Positions 22,914 through 36,200 of a stretch of 64,000 nt of DNA are shown one piece after another (the first letter of the stretch is position 1; each line of letters starts with the position of its first letter). The DNA comes from Ailanthus altissimus (taxonomy: Eukaryota; Streptophyta; Magnoliopsida; Sapindales; Simaroubaceae), in contig OX327696.1 in NCBI GenBank assembly GCA_946807835.1, positions 8,196,501-8,260,500 of the forward strand, read 5' to 3'. The notes under the pieces were generated by a model. The model was not told where the DNA came from and did not search any database. It saw only the letters and a program-made list of their open reading frames with translations. Both the position numbers and the translations under genes were made by a program.

Positions 22914-25347
22914 TGTTGGGTGTTGTATTATAGAGTATGTGATAATCCGAGTGTATACGTAATTTTAAAAATTACTATATGCGCAGCGAAAGCATGTTAC
23001 AAAATACACCCATTTTAACAACTTCAACATATATCACATATATGCATAAGTATAACAATTATACAATAATAAATGATGAACAATATTGTATTATAATATA
23101 ATATAAAATACTTACCTAATGAAGGTAGCTTTACAAATTCTTCAAGTATTTCACCAATCCATGTGAAGAGCTCACCTTGAAGTATATGTTGAACAATTCT
23201 AGTCCATAACATTTGGTGGGATTAAGGGGCTAGAATGGTAGCTTAGTATTTAGAATTTTCAGCACTTGTATTCAAACTCTTTTGAATACAATTTTTGTTT
23301 CTTAAATGGAGATGGTAAATATTTTCTATACAACTCTTGTATTAATTAAAAATCTTTAACATACAACTCTTGTATATTAATCTTAGAAATAATTTCTACA
23401 TGATAATTATTTTGAACAACTCTTTGTAAAATAAGAGTTGTTCAAAATAATTATCTTTTTCTCCATTTACATATCATTCATTTTTGGCCATCCATTAAAG
23501 AAGGAGATGAAGAGAAGTTTGTTTGTTTTTCAACACTTAAAAGAATAAAACTCAAAGAACTCTCTCTTACCTCTCTTCCTCCCATTGCTGAATTCTTCTC
23601 CCAAAATTGAATAAATGAATTCAATTGTTTTTTCAAAATTCATTTTGCTTATTCAACACTTTGATTGAACAAAAATAAACAAAATGAAGTGCTTCACCAA
23701 TTTTATTGTTGGTCTCCCACTTAAAATTAATTAAATCAAGCACTAGAATAATGGCCACCTAAATTAATCTTTACCTAACAATAATAATTACTTTAATTAT
23801 AATGGGTAATTAAATGGCCAACATCTAGGCCCCTTATTGTATTAAAATATAATGTCATGATCTATATATATTATAATATTATCTAATAATATAATAATAA
23901 TATATGATTTAATTATTCAAAGTAATTTTGAATAATTACTTTTTACCTTACTAATTTTTACTATGATGGTTAAATGGTAAAAAGGTAAAATCAAATCATG
24001 GAACAAATTTTGTCATTTGTCAATATTCTATTAATTAACAACCCTTGTTAATTAATTAAGTGATGTACTTAACAATTAAGTCTTAACAAATGTACAATTC
24101 GAGGGATCCCTAAACAATCGTTCTCTTTTACTGAAATTTATTGGATCGAACTATTCAATCCAATCCGCTACCCCAGTACACAACGAGTATACTTCATATT
24201 GTGAGACTCTTTAGGTCTACACCTAATTTGTAATATAGAGCTCCTCCATACGTCCGTGAACAATGTCCCACACACACGTTACAGATATTACAAATTAGCA
24301 TGTTAGACCATACAAGTTGAGGTTATTACATATTCGTATAATCCTTCCATCATTTATATCCTTGAAGAGCAGAGATATAGATCATCACCGTCAAATCTCT
24401 ATTTGCTCAACCACGAACTTATCTCTAGATTTATATTTCATAAAACAATATCCACAAACACTTTTGTGATATTGTTTATTCCTCCGAAATATCTTTTCCG
24501 AGGTTTATGCTTGCGGCCACAAGACTTTCTGAAATACAATCTCAGAGTATTAGGATATACAACCCACTCATATGAGCTGATGGATCCCATATCTACGTAC
24601 ACCGAACTCCATGAGCATCGGACCATACCCAGTGACACCCGCGGTCAGACCATGAAAGGTTTCTGACATGTGTGGAACCAAAGCATGATGGATCACTCAC
24701 AAGCCCACCGTGGCACTCAGGTCAAAGGACCACAAATACTACTCAACTCGGAAGACCTTCCATTGACGGCTTTATGAGATGTCTATTGGATGTCTTTGTG
24801 AGTCTGTTCAATATCCAGTCCTTACTGAATACTTGCATCTCTATACGAGCTTCCTACTAAGCTCATGGTTTGCTAAGACTAACCATCTGGACCATCCAGA
24901 TATAGACATACACTAATCTATATTAATGGGTTTCACCGATAGACCCGCATCGATGAAATTAGATCAGGAACATTATGTTTGAGAACATACTTGTATAATG
25001 ATATTTCTTAGCACCATCTGCAACTCATTGCAGCTATATCATTACTAATATATTCTCAGGTCATTGTCTCATTTCAGACAAGACTCTAACTCATTAGATT
25101 TTGCTAACTCTTAGTACCACTAACTCTTAGTGTTTATAACTATTAGCGTTGTTAACTCTTAGCCCTGGTCTAAACTCTTTTAGACCAAATCTGAACTCCT
25201 TCAGATCATACAATGTTTAAAACGTTACAAGCATCTTACCATTTAATAAAAATAATATTAACGATTTTATTAGAAATAATAATTGTATAAATACTATCAC
25301 TATATATTTATACATTATGGGATGGCACGTAAGCACAAATCCCAACA
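22914..25347 (-). mobile_element. Solo LTR 1 (2434 bp), minus orientation
   Basis: The segment starts TGTTGGG and ends CCCAACA, the short inverted termini expected of an LTR, and it is flanked by the perfect 5-bp duplication CTTCT. Nearly its whole length is repeated in reverse complement at 26514-28877. No internal retrotransposon domain lies next to it, so it is the product of LTR-LTR recombination. Orientation is set by the TGTTGGGATTTGTGC end at 25347, which corresponds to the start of the other copy. Reading frames inside it, such as 24403-24666, carry no known domain. Confidence 0.85.
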
Positions 25348-25352
25348 CTTCT
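25348..25352. repeat. Target duplication of solo LTR 1, right
   Basis: CTTCT is identical to 22909-22913. Confidence 0.8.
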
Positions 25353-26508
25353 ACCACAGTGACAACTAACAAGTGCCAGTGATATCCACCGAGGTTGATT
25401 GGAATAAAAATCTATATGTTAGTACATATTATAAGACATTACTTCCAATATCACTGCGTTTACTATTATATATAGAAGATACATATTAGTGCATTATTTA
25501 ACTTTGCACATTGCTACAAATCATACATATAATATCCACAGAATTTATCTTTTCCCTTAAATAGTTTAACCGTTGTGCGCCTGAGATACAATTTGCTATA
25601 ATGTTATTAATGTAGTCCTCCCATTAAAAAAAGTTACATCAATAAATGGACGTGTATTACATGTGCTCCCTACGATGTCATTAAAATAGAACTAACTAAG
25701 TAATATGTAGATAATAACCAATTGAACCTTAAGAAACCATCTTTACTTATTTCCTCCATCGTTAATATATCAGAAAACATTGTAATTATTTGTATATAAG
25801 TATTACATAAATCATTTTAAAAAAATTTGTATTACACATAAATTATGTCCTCAACAACGGCACCACTCAAATATTTAAAAAAAAGAGTTAAGAATACTAA
25901 CCTCACCATTAACTCATCTATTAGGTCTAAGTGACAGCATACTGCTCTGGTTTACAATATTGAACTCTATTTCAAAAACTTGCTTACTGCATAGATTAAA
26001 TGACATATCAGCCATACGTTATAAAAATTCAACCGTTATCAGTTGTATCCGTACCTCATTGGTTGACTAGTGTCAAATGGGTATTTGATGATCATGTCTT
26101 CCTCCCCTGTCACGGCATACGAAACTACAAATGAACTTGTCTTGTAATGTTTCTTAGGACTGTTATTCATTATTTTGTTTCTTTACATACAATCTAACCC
26201 TGGTGTATTGGCATTGCAATTATGGATAGCATTTATTGCCCCAACTGTAGCAGTCATTCGTGTGGAATCACAACTAAATTTTTCTTTATGCAAAATAATA
26301 AATAATCTACTTATTTGTCAAATGCACCCACTTTGTACTACCTCTAAATAATGTAATAACTTTGTCCATTATTTCATTAACAATTTTATATAAATACTAT
26401 ATGACATTTTCTCTTCACCTGATGTACCACCTCATAAATTTGGGATTTAACAGCTTTCTTTTACATAATCCTTTCTAATATCTGCATCATTTATGTTGTC
26501 TGCTCCAC
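25353..26508. other. Spacer between the two solo LTRs, degraded
   Basis: This is AT-rich DNA without LTR similarity. The minus strand has scattered coding-like patches near 26090-26260 (INAIHNCNANTPGLDC, SFVVSYAVTGEEDMI) broken by stops. I could not assign a family. It is probably the older sequence into which both LTR elements inserted. Confidence 0.35.
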
Positions 26509-26513
26509 GATAT
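26509..26513. repeat. Target duplication of solo LTR 2, left
   Basis: GATAT is identical to 28878-28882. Confidence 0.8.
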
Positions 26514-28877
26514 TATTGGAATTTGTACTTATGTGTCATCCTATTATGTATAAATATTTAATGATAGTATTTATATAATTATCAATTCTAATAAAATCGT
26601 TAATATTATTTATAATAAATGATAAGATACTTGTAATGTTTCAGTCATTATATGATTTGAAGGAGTTCAGATATAGTCTAAAGGAGTTTAGATTAGTGCT
26701 AAGAGTTAGCAACACTAATAGTTAAAAGTATCAAGAGTTAGTGGTGCTAAGAGTTAGCAGATGAATAGAATTAGCAAAATCTAAACAATTAGAGCCTTAT
26801 CTGAAATGGGACAATGACCTGAGAATATATTAATAATGACATAGTTGAAAAAAGTTACAATTGGTGCTAAGAAATATCATTATGCAAGTATGTTCTAAAA
26901 CATGATGTTCCTGATCTAATTTCATCGATGCAAATCTATCGGTGGAACTCATTAATATAGATTAGTATATGTCTATATCTGGATGGTCTAAATGGCTAGT
27001 CTTGACAAATTATGAGCTTAGTAAAAGCTCGTATAGATATACAAGTATTCAATGAGGACTGGATATTGAACAGACACACAAAGACCTTTAATAGACATCT
27101 CATAAAGCCGTCAATAGAAGTCTTCTGAGTTAAGTAATATTTGTGATCCTTTGACCTGAGCGCTATAATGGACTTGTGAGTGGTCCACTATACTTTGGTT
27201 CCACACATGTCAGAGATCTTTCATTGTCTGACCGCTGTGTGTTGCTGGGTATGGTCCAATGCACATGAAGTCCGGTGTGCTTAGATATAGGATCCATCAG
27301 TTCTTATGAGTGGGTTGTATATCTTGATGCTCCAAGATTGTATTTCAGAAAGTCTTGTGGCCACAAGAATAAACATCGAAAAATATATTCCGAAAGGATA
27401 AACAATATCACAAAAGTGTTTTTGGATATTATTTAAGAAAATATAAATCTTGAGATAAGTTGATGGTTGAGCAAATATAGATTTAACAGTGATGATCTAT
27501 ATCTCTGCTCTTCCAGGATATAAATGATGGAGAGATTATACAAATATGCAATAACCTCAACTCGCATGGTCTAACACGCTGATTTATAATATCCGTAACG
27601 TATGTGTGGGGTTCACGGACGTATGGATGAGCTCTATATGACAAATCAGGTTTGGACCTAGAGAGTCTCACAATATGAAGTGTACTCGCACTAGGGTAGC
27701 GGATTGGATTGAATAATTCGATCCAATACATTTTAGCAAAAATAAAATAATTATTTCAAGATCCGTTAAGATGTGCATTTGTCAAGATTTAATTGTTAAG
27801 TACATCATTGAATTAATTAACAATAGTTGTTAATTAATAAGATGTTGACAAGTGACACAATTTGGTCCATGATTTAATTTTACCTTAGTTTTACCATTTA
27901 ACATTAACAATAAAAATTAGTAAGGTAAAAAGTAATTATTCAAAATTATTTTGAATAATTAAATTAGATATTATTATTATATTATTAGATAATATGATAA
28001 TATATTAATCATGACCATTATATTTTTAATACAATAAAGGACCTAGATGTTGGCCATTTATTTATCCATTATAATTAAAGTAATTATGTTTGTTAGGTAA
28101 AGATTAATTTGGGTGGTCATTAATCTAGTGTTTGATTAATTAATCTTGAGTGAGAGACCAACAATAAAATTAGTGAAGCACTTATTTTTGTTTAATCAAA
28201 ATGTTGAATAACAAAAACAAAATTTTGGCTAACACTTGATGATTGATTCATTCATTTTTGGAAGAGCAAAAATTTGGTTGAGAGAGATAAGAGAGAATTT
28301 TGGTTTTGTTCTTTTCAAGTGTTGAAAACATGTAGAACTTTTCTTCATCTTCCTCTTCCATGGATGACTCAAAATGAATAAAGAAAATGGAGAAGGAGAT
28401 ATATAATTTTTAGACAAGAGTTGTGTAAAATTAATTATCCTATGAAAATTGTTTCCATCATTTAAACAAGAATTGTACGTATGTTTACCATCTCTATTTT
28501 AAGAATCAAATAATTATATTCAAAAAGTTTGAATACAAGTTGTTGAAAATTCTAAAATTAAGCTACCATTCTAGCTCTATAATCCCACCAAACTATTATG
28601 GACTAGAATTGTTCAATAATTCACTTCAATGTGAGCTCTTTAATTGGATTGTTGGAGGACTTGAAGATTTTATAAAGCTGTATTCATTAGGTAAGTGTTC
28701 TTTACATTTAAATTTTATGTACACAATTGTTCATCATTTATAATTTATTGTATAATAGTTATACTTGAGCATATATGTGATATATATGGTTAAATTTGTT
28801 AAATTGGTGTATATGTTAACATGCTTTCGTTGTGTGTAGTAATTTTTGAAATTACATATACACTCGATTTTTCAACA
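26514..28877 (+). mobile_element. Solo LTR 2 (2364 bp), plus orientation
   Basis: This is an inverted copy of 22914-25347. It begins TATTGGAATTTGTAC, corresponding to TGTTGGGATTTGTGC in the other copy, so the terminal TG has mutated, and it ends TTTTTCAACA. The perfect 5-bp duplication GATAT on both sides shows an insertion event of its own. Shared landmarks include GTGCTAAGAGTTAGC, TTCAGAAAGTCTTGTGGCC and GTGATGATCTATATCTCTGC. No internal domain is present beside it. Confidence 0.85.
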
Positions 28878-28882
28878 GATAT
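28878..28882. repeat. Target duplication of solo LTR 2, right
   Basis: GATAT is identical to 26509-26513. Confidence 0.8.
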
Positions 28883-29817
28883 TACTGTCTGCATTATTCT
28901 TCTTCCTGTCAACCTTTATACTTTCGTTCCCAAGCCTTACATCTTCATCATGCTCATCTTAATGATTGAAGGCATTGAAGCAACTTGTATTCCACCTTTC
29001 ATTTCATGTTTTGAATCTTCATTAATCGGATCAACAACTCCTTATACCCTTTCTATTTGATTCAGTATTCACCTTGTTATTTTCCTAACAATTTTTAAAT
29101 CACAAAATAACATATCAAGTTTTGATGATGTCCTTAAGATATCAGCGGATTGAATATTCATTATTTTCTTAATTTTATGTCAATATGAGCCTTCTTCATT
29201 ACCTCTAATCGCATTATAGCACGATGGTCGTATATATACTTGCATATAAGCATAACAATGCACGACATAAATTAATTGATCATGCAATCTACCAATTACG
29301 TATTTAAACATATCATAATCTAATTACATTATTTTTTATGCACGCCTATACCTCTGAGCTATCAAAGCCTTCACGTTTGGCCTACCATTTCATAAATTGT
29401 CTTATTTTCTTGCTATCATATCTCACAACTGCTGATAATGTTATCCCAACCTCTAAACCTCCATAATTTATTGAAATCAAGTATAATAGTTGCATAAGTA
29501 AACGTCAGTTATTACAATCGTCTTTGTCATTATATTAATTAATTACTACTGGTGTCATTGTTATTATACTATATTCATAATTATTTGGCACAGTGACAAC
29601 CTACCTCTAAGAACAAAATACAACCTCTTATGTATCCCATTATTTCATACTTAAAGTTTGTTACACCTTCTACGAACTCACCAAAATAATATAATGATCA
29701 ATTCCTTTATTAGATGTGGTTTGCATCCATTACTGAATACAAGAAAGAAACACTAATATATGATCCACTAATAAGACATAAAATTGTCGACAATGTGAAA
29801 AGTGTGAAGTAAACCTT
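28883..29817. other. Degraded DNA next to a transposon-gene relic
   Basis: No confident gene is seen. The minus strand has a short coding-like piece near 28980-29030, interrupted soon after. It probably belongs to the same decayed element as the fragment at 29818-30154. Confidence 0.3.
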
Positions 29818-30154
29818 AAATTCCACAGTTTAGTAATAGTTCATCAATAGCTTTTATGTGTATCCCACTCTTTGAGGCACCAAACAAATCTCTTAGTCTT
29901 CGAATGTGCGACGGACCACCATGTAACTACACAGGTATTCCACCATCAATTATGCCCATTATCGTCGCAAATATTTTTGAAGTTATAATAATTTCTTGCC
30001 CGTGTACATTTAATGTCAACTTATCTTTAATAAATTTTTGCATCAACAACCAACATAGTTTCCTTTTTAATCGACCACATTTCAGTTGGATAAGATTCTC
30101 AAATCTTATCTCTCGTGCATATTCTCGTTGCTCATCCGTCAGTTTGGATACCAT
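29818..30154 (-). pseudogene. Fragment of a Ulp1-associated plant transposon protein
   Basis: From an ATG at 30152-30154 the minus strand reads about 75 residues starting MVSKLTDEQREYAREI, followed by LIQLKCGRLKRKLCWLL and GQEIIITSKIFATIMGIIDGGIPV. It then passes a single in-frame TAG and continues in the same frame with a further 37 or so residues (GPSHIRRLRDLFGAS, IKAIDELLLN). The pattern LNDEQ-x-G-FGS-LL-L-CGR-L-R-LC-WLL, then a VHG segment, VMG and DGG, is common in plant proteins tied to Ulp1-type proteases and mobile elements. The stop, the lack of a downstream catalytic domain and the surrounding decay mark it as a relic. The family call is from memory of the pattern. Confidence 0.5.
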
Positions 30155-30540
30155 TTAGGCAAATTGTTCCAGAGAAAAATATGATTCAAACTTCGTTTCT
30201 TTGCCTTTAATGTTTTCTGGGTTAAACCACCAACCTTGTACTTACGCTTTCTCTTTAGTGCCAGTTTTTGGTATGATGCTTTGACTTTTTTTGTATTTGA
30301 ATATAACACACTTTTATTATTTATTTCTCGGACTCATATTTATAGTTCTATACTGAAGTAGCAACTGAATTATGGATCTCACCTTCATTGTAATTGCAAC
30401 TTCTCATACTCTGCCCTTTATGATGTTAACAACTTCCTTGCTGTTGTCAACATAAATGTTAAATGTAAACGAAATAAATTTAAGTTGTTTCGCTACTAAA
30501 TAGGGACTTCCACAAAGTAACAGTTCACATTTGCTTATAA

Positions 30541-30690
30541 ATAAGTTATGAAGCCGTAGTTAATACCAAATTGCCCGCTTCTATCCTCCCCACAATTACT
30601 TCCACTACCATATTCCACCTCAGCCAACTCATGAGCGTCTTCCACCCTTGCCTCTTCACCTGGTATTTGCATAAATTCCAAAAAGCTTTT
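30541..30690 (-). pseudogene. Possible further exon of the same transposon relic
   Basis: The minus strand has a short open stretch with acidic content (GEEARVEDAHELAEVEYGSG, EDRSGQFGINYGFITYL) and better base balance than its surroundings. It lies upstream of the fragment at 29818-30154 on the same strand. I do not recognise it as a domain. Confidence 0.3.
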
Positions 30691-31125
30691 GTTGGTTCAT
30701 TACCATTCTTATTATCGTCAATGCAATCCTTTGTCTCCTCTCCCTAGACCGTTCCCACCTGCATCATTTACATCTCACTTGCATTCCAGTAAAACAAGCA
30801 AAATTTATGTAAAATAATACATTGCTTACTTACCATTCCTGTTTCTAACATTTACTACACGCTTTTTGATCCTGAATAGTACTATTGTACTCTATTATTA
30901 ATAATGGAACGCCTATACCTCAGTTTTTATTTGCTTCGGCCATCAGTATATTATAAAAAAATATAAAGGTGAGTAATTTTAAGTTCAAAAATTTTCAAAC
31001 AGTTGAGTTAGGAATTTTTCAAATTTATTTTACATTGAAATGGACTAGTTTTGATTTAGGACAGGGCGGGTTGGGATTTTTTGAATTAATTTTTTTTAAA
31101 AATAAAAAAAATTCAATTCAATTTT

Positions 31126-33010
31126 AAATTTCAATTACGCTAAATATTATTATTTCAAATTCAATTACGTTAAATGTTATTATTCCAAATTTTAGATTTA
31201 AATTATGTGAAATATATAATTTAATTAATTTTAAAATCGATTCATTCCAAATCTAATTATATTAAATGTTGTAATTTCAAATCCGATTTTGAGCTGAAAT
31301 ATATTAAGTATTATAATTTAAAATCCTGTTTCAATCTTAATTACGTTAAATATTATGGATTTGAATAATGTTAAATATTATTATTTAAAATTCAATTACG
31401 TTAAATGTTATAATATAATTAATGTTGAAATCGATTCGTTCCAAATCTAATTACGTTAAATGTTGTAATTTCAAATCCAATTTCGAGTTGAAATACGTTA
31501 AATATTATAATTTAAAATCTTGTTTCAATTTCAATTACGTTAAATATTATGAATTCGAATTATGTTGAAATGTTATTACTTGAAATTCAATTACGTTAAA
31601 TGTTATAAATTGATTAATTTTAAAATCAATTCGTTCCAAATCCAATTACATTAAATGTTGTAATTTCAAATCTAATTTCGAGTTGAAATACGTTAAAAAT
31701 TATAATTTAAAATTTTATTTCAATTTCAACTATATTAAATATTATGGATTTCAATTACGTTAAATATTATTATTTGATATTCAATTATGTTAAATGTTAT
31801 AATATGATTATTTTTGAAATTAATTCATTCTAAATCCAATTACATTAAAGACTATAACTTTAAATCTTATACGATTTCAATTATGTTAATAATATAATTT
31901 GACTAATATTGAATCTAATTCTAAATTCAATTACGTTAAATATTATAATTTTAAATTTAATGTTGAGTTCAATTATATTAAATATTATAATTTCAAACCT
32001 AATTTATACTTCAAATTACGTTAAATATTATAATTCAAAATCATATTTTGATTTCAACTACGTTAAATATTATTATTTTAAATCTAATTTTAATTTTAAT
32101 TATATTAATATATTATAATTTCAAATCCAATTGCGAGTTCAACTATGTTAAATATTATAATTTCAAATTCAAATTCGAATTCAATTACATTAAGTATTAC
32201 AATTCTAAATTCAACTTCGAGTTTAATTATGTTAAATATTATAATTTTAAATTCTATTTTGATTTCACATTAATATTATTACTCCAAATCTAATTTTGAT
32301 TTTAATTATGTTAAATATTATAATTTTAAATCTAATTAAAAGTTCAATTACGTTAAATATTATAATTCTAAATCCTATTTTGATTTTAATTATGTTTAAT
32401 ATTATAATTTTAAATCCAATTTCAAGTTCAATTATGTTAAATATTATACTTTCAAACCTAATTTCAATTTCACGTTAAATTTTATTATTCCAAATCTAAT
32501 TTAGATTTTAATTATGTTAAATATTATAATTTCAAATCTAATTTCGAGTTCAGTTACGTTAAATATTATAATTTCAAATCTTATTTTGATTTTAATTATA
32601 TTAAATATTATAATTTCAAATTTTATTTTGATTTCAATTACGTTAAATGTTATTATTCCAAAACTAATTTTGATTTTAATTATATTAAATTTTATATTTC
32701 TAAATCCAATTTCGAGTTCAATTACATTAAATATTATAATTTCAAATCAAATTTCAATTTTACGTTAAATATTATTATTTAAAATCTAATATCAATTTCA
32801 ATTACGTTAAATATTATAATTTTGAATCTAATTTCGAGTTCAATTCCATTAAATATTATAATTCTAAATTCTATTTCGATTTCAATTACATTAAATATTA
32901 TAATTTCAAATCTTATTTCGATTTTAATTATATTAAATGTTATTATTTCAAATTTAAATTTAATTATGTTTAATGTTATTATTCTAAATCTAACTTTGAA
33001 TTCAATTGAA
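31126..33010. repeat. 42-bp minisatellite array with a higher-order section
   Basis: About 1.9 kb is built from degenerate copies of a unit of 42 bp with the core ACGTTAAATATTATAATTTC followed by AAATCTAATTTCGAGTTCAATT-like sequence. From roughly 31.9 to 33.0 kb the units follow each other at 42 bp. In the first part, longer blocks repeat at about 194-195 bp: the CCAAATC word of the block recurs at 31247, 31441 and 31636, with TAAATCC at 31830. Because 42 is a multiple of three, long reading frames run across the array and encode repeats of the LNIIISNLISSSIT type. They are a by-product of the period. Confidence 0.9.
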
Positions 33011-33175
33011 ATTTAACCAAAAAAAATTAAAAATTAAAAAAATATTTGGGTCAAAAATTTTCATTCGAATTTGAAAATTTTCTGAACCTAACCCGACCCA
33101 TTCGAAATAGAAAATTATATCTTGAACGTGTCCCAAACTCATTCCTGTTTTTATCCCAACCTAAAATTTTGAGAT

Positions 33176-33198
33176 GGGTTGGGTTGGGTCGGGTCGGG
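33176..33198 (+). other. G-quadruplex-prone motif
   Basis: Five GGG runs at 33176, 33181, 33186, 33191 and 33196 are separated by two-base loops (TT, TT, TC, TC). A shorter related run, GGGCGGGTTGGG, sits at 31064-31075 just before the minisatellite, so the array is bracketed by G-rich words. Confidence 0.7.
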
Positions 33199-33229
33199 AC
33201 AGAAACGAGAATAATGCTCACTTTTTAAA

Positions 33230-36200
33230 AAATAAAAACCTACTTATCTCTCCGATTACTTCAAGGGTGACTTTTGATAAGTGTCTATGATCAACATTTA
33301 TTGTTACTCTACTGACAAATTGTTTAAACTAGATGAGATGCAACTGACTGAACTGATGACCATTTTTTATAGAATGTGCTACTTAAACATCCCATCATTG
33401 GATCTAAATTACATTAAATTTGACGGTCCTCATTTTTTGCTATAAAGATACAGCTGCTGTATAGTAGCTTGAGCTAAGTAATCCTTAATCCTTATAAGTA
33501 ATTCTCAATACACAAGAATTTTATAATTATAATTTTTTTTTACATGGAAGATAGAATATATTTTTTTTTAATACAAAAAAATTTTATATTTATAATTTTT
33601 TTTAATTTAACTTATATAAATAAATTCATAATTATAAAATACCTTTATATTAATCATTTTATCTTTTTTTTTTAATTTGTGTCAAGCCCTTCTGTAATAC
33701 ACATGCTCAACAATTGAAAAATTAAAGTGCACATGTCCCATCATTAGTTTATTTGATGACTAATTGAAAGTAAATTAATAAAAAATAATATATGGCAAAT
33801 GGTGCCTTTTGTGATTAGTTGAAAGGACGGCCACTATTAGTATTTAAAGAATTTGCTTTATTTTGCAAATTGCAAACCGAGAGAAAAAGGGAAAATTTGA
33901 GAACAGAGAAAGAAAGAAAAAAGAGGAAAAAAATAATTAAAAAAAAGAAATCGATAGAAGAAAAAAAGAGAAGGGAAGAGAAAAGAAAATAAAAAAATAT
34001 ATATATATAAAATAAAATTGGGTATTTAGATTTATATTTAGAGATTTAGTAGATAATAGTTTTACGGTGTTAGAATATTTGTGTTTTAATTTTTATACTC
34101 CGTATCAATATTAATAATATATTTTTATACTTTATAATATAGAAGGAGTACCGACAGTTGGTAAACCTCAAGATTTAGACTTAACTCAGGATTAGCGCAA
34201 ATTTGTAAGTGTATAACTTTATATATTTGATATATTTTTAATATAACAGTTTATAATTATTACAAATTATTAGATTTGTTTTATTCACGATTTCTTTTGG
34301 ACAGATAAATATGCTATTTAGTATATTTATAAATATTTTTAAAATTTATTATAATATAACTTATGATTACGTTCAGTATATAAATATTTATTTCATAATA
34401 GTTATGTTCATAATATTATATAGTAAAAGTTTTGAACCACCATATGCGTACCTTTCTTTTTAGTATAGATGATCTGCGCATGCATTAGACCAGTTTACTT
34501 TATTCTGTCCGAGCGATGCAGCATTTTATTGAGTTAGACCAGTTTAGATTTCTCGCTCTGCCTGTGCGTGAGTTACTCTACCAGGTTAGATAAGCATTTT
34601 TTAGGTACAAGTTTGATGTAATTTTCAATATATATGCAGTATACATTTATTTTTCAGTAGTGTGTTATAGTATATATATTTCATGACAGTTTATACTTTT
34701 AGATTTTTAATATTACATACTGATTTCAGCTTCAATATAAATTTTATGATAGCTTATGTTTTTAGTATAAGTTTTATGATTTCTCAGTACACAAATTTAT
34801 GATTATTTTATATTACAAACTTATACGTGTACATTACATATAGTATTATTAATTATTAAAAAGCTATTAATTATAGTATGAATAAACTGTATAATATTTT
34901 TATATTTTGTTCATTCATTGAGCAACAAGCTCATTATTATTTTTTTTATTTTTTTTTTCAGGTTGTCACAAGAATTTGTGCGGTGTGATACAATCTTCAC
35001 ATTTTGAGGTTAGCACACGGGGTGCATAGTTGCAATGAGTTATTATATTTTGTAATTTGTATACACGTATACACTTTTATTTAGGCACGTGGTCTTATTG
35101 TATTAGATGTAATGAGAGAAGAATATGTTAGTCTTATATCATCGCAGGATTCGCTTCAATTCTCAAAGAGGCTCGGGTCAAGTCCTATCACCTCCCTTCT
35201 AACTCAAAAAGCTAAGAAAATAATCTTAAAAAAAATAAGTAATTTAGAATATTTTAAATTTTAATAATTTTATTTATATATTTATTAGTTTTTTAATAAC
35301 TTACTAGTATAATTTTATATTAATTTTTTTGTGGACCTTGATCTTTATTCTTTTACATTAAATTTATTTAAGATATAAAATTTATTTTTATTAATAATAT
35401 AATACATGTTTATTATTTTATATTTTATTTTTTTATGGGAAAGTCAAATATCTACAATTAATTAATTTTAAAAATAAAATACAAAAAATTATATATCATC
35501 ACCAATTCATAAGGTTATGCTAAAGTTTTCAATAACATAATTTTTTTTTCGGTTCATCTATGATTGATATAAAATAAAAATATTAATTTATTTTATCTTA
35601 TTAAATTTAAATTTTAAAATTTTATAATTTAGCCTCTCAAAACTTAAAATTATGATTCTACCTCTGGTCCCTTTTTATTCGAACTGAATTAAATCAAATC
35701 AAAAGTCGCTTGAATCACTTGATTTTAAAATTTTAGAACTGATAGTAAAATAATATATGAACTAAATTGAACCGACTGAGTTCAGTTGATTTGATCACTT
35801 CAACTAAAATTACCTACCCCAATTAGCTACAATTGACTTTTTTTTACGACAACAACTCAACCGATATAATATAACTATGTACAATTTTATAACAATTAAT
35901 TACCCATCGCAGAAAAGCCCGACAATTTCACAATTGTAAGAAATTTAGTTTGGCAGCAGTCGGGTTGGAGTAATGGCCATGACAATGCTATTAGCCTTTT
36001 GATATGGCTAAAAAAAAAAATCACATAATAAAAAGCTTTTTTCTAATAGTGATATATTTTTTTTCTATCTTTTAAACATATCATAATTACTTGATATTAA
36101 ATAAAAATAAATATATTTTTTGTTCATTCAAAATTTTCATATCATAACCTGATGTATCATTTAGTGCAAAGATATTTTGATAAGGATTATGAAAGTATCC

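Noticed and set aside
24403..24860. Reading frames on both strands inside solo LTR 1
   Set aside because: They have no recognisable domain, and the corresponding region of solo LTR 2 does not keep the same frames open.
22914..28877. A single 6-kb foldback transposon with 2.4-kb arms
   Set aside because: Each arm has its own perfect but different 5-bp flanking duplication (CTTCT and GATAT), so these are two separate LTR insertions.
31909..33016. A family of small hydrophobic repeat proteins in the minisatellite
   Set aside because: The frames exist because the 42-bp period is a multiple of three and the unit lacks stops. There are no convincing starts, splice sites or base-balance signs of coding.
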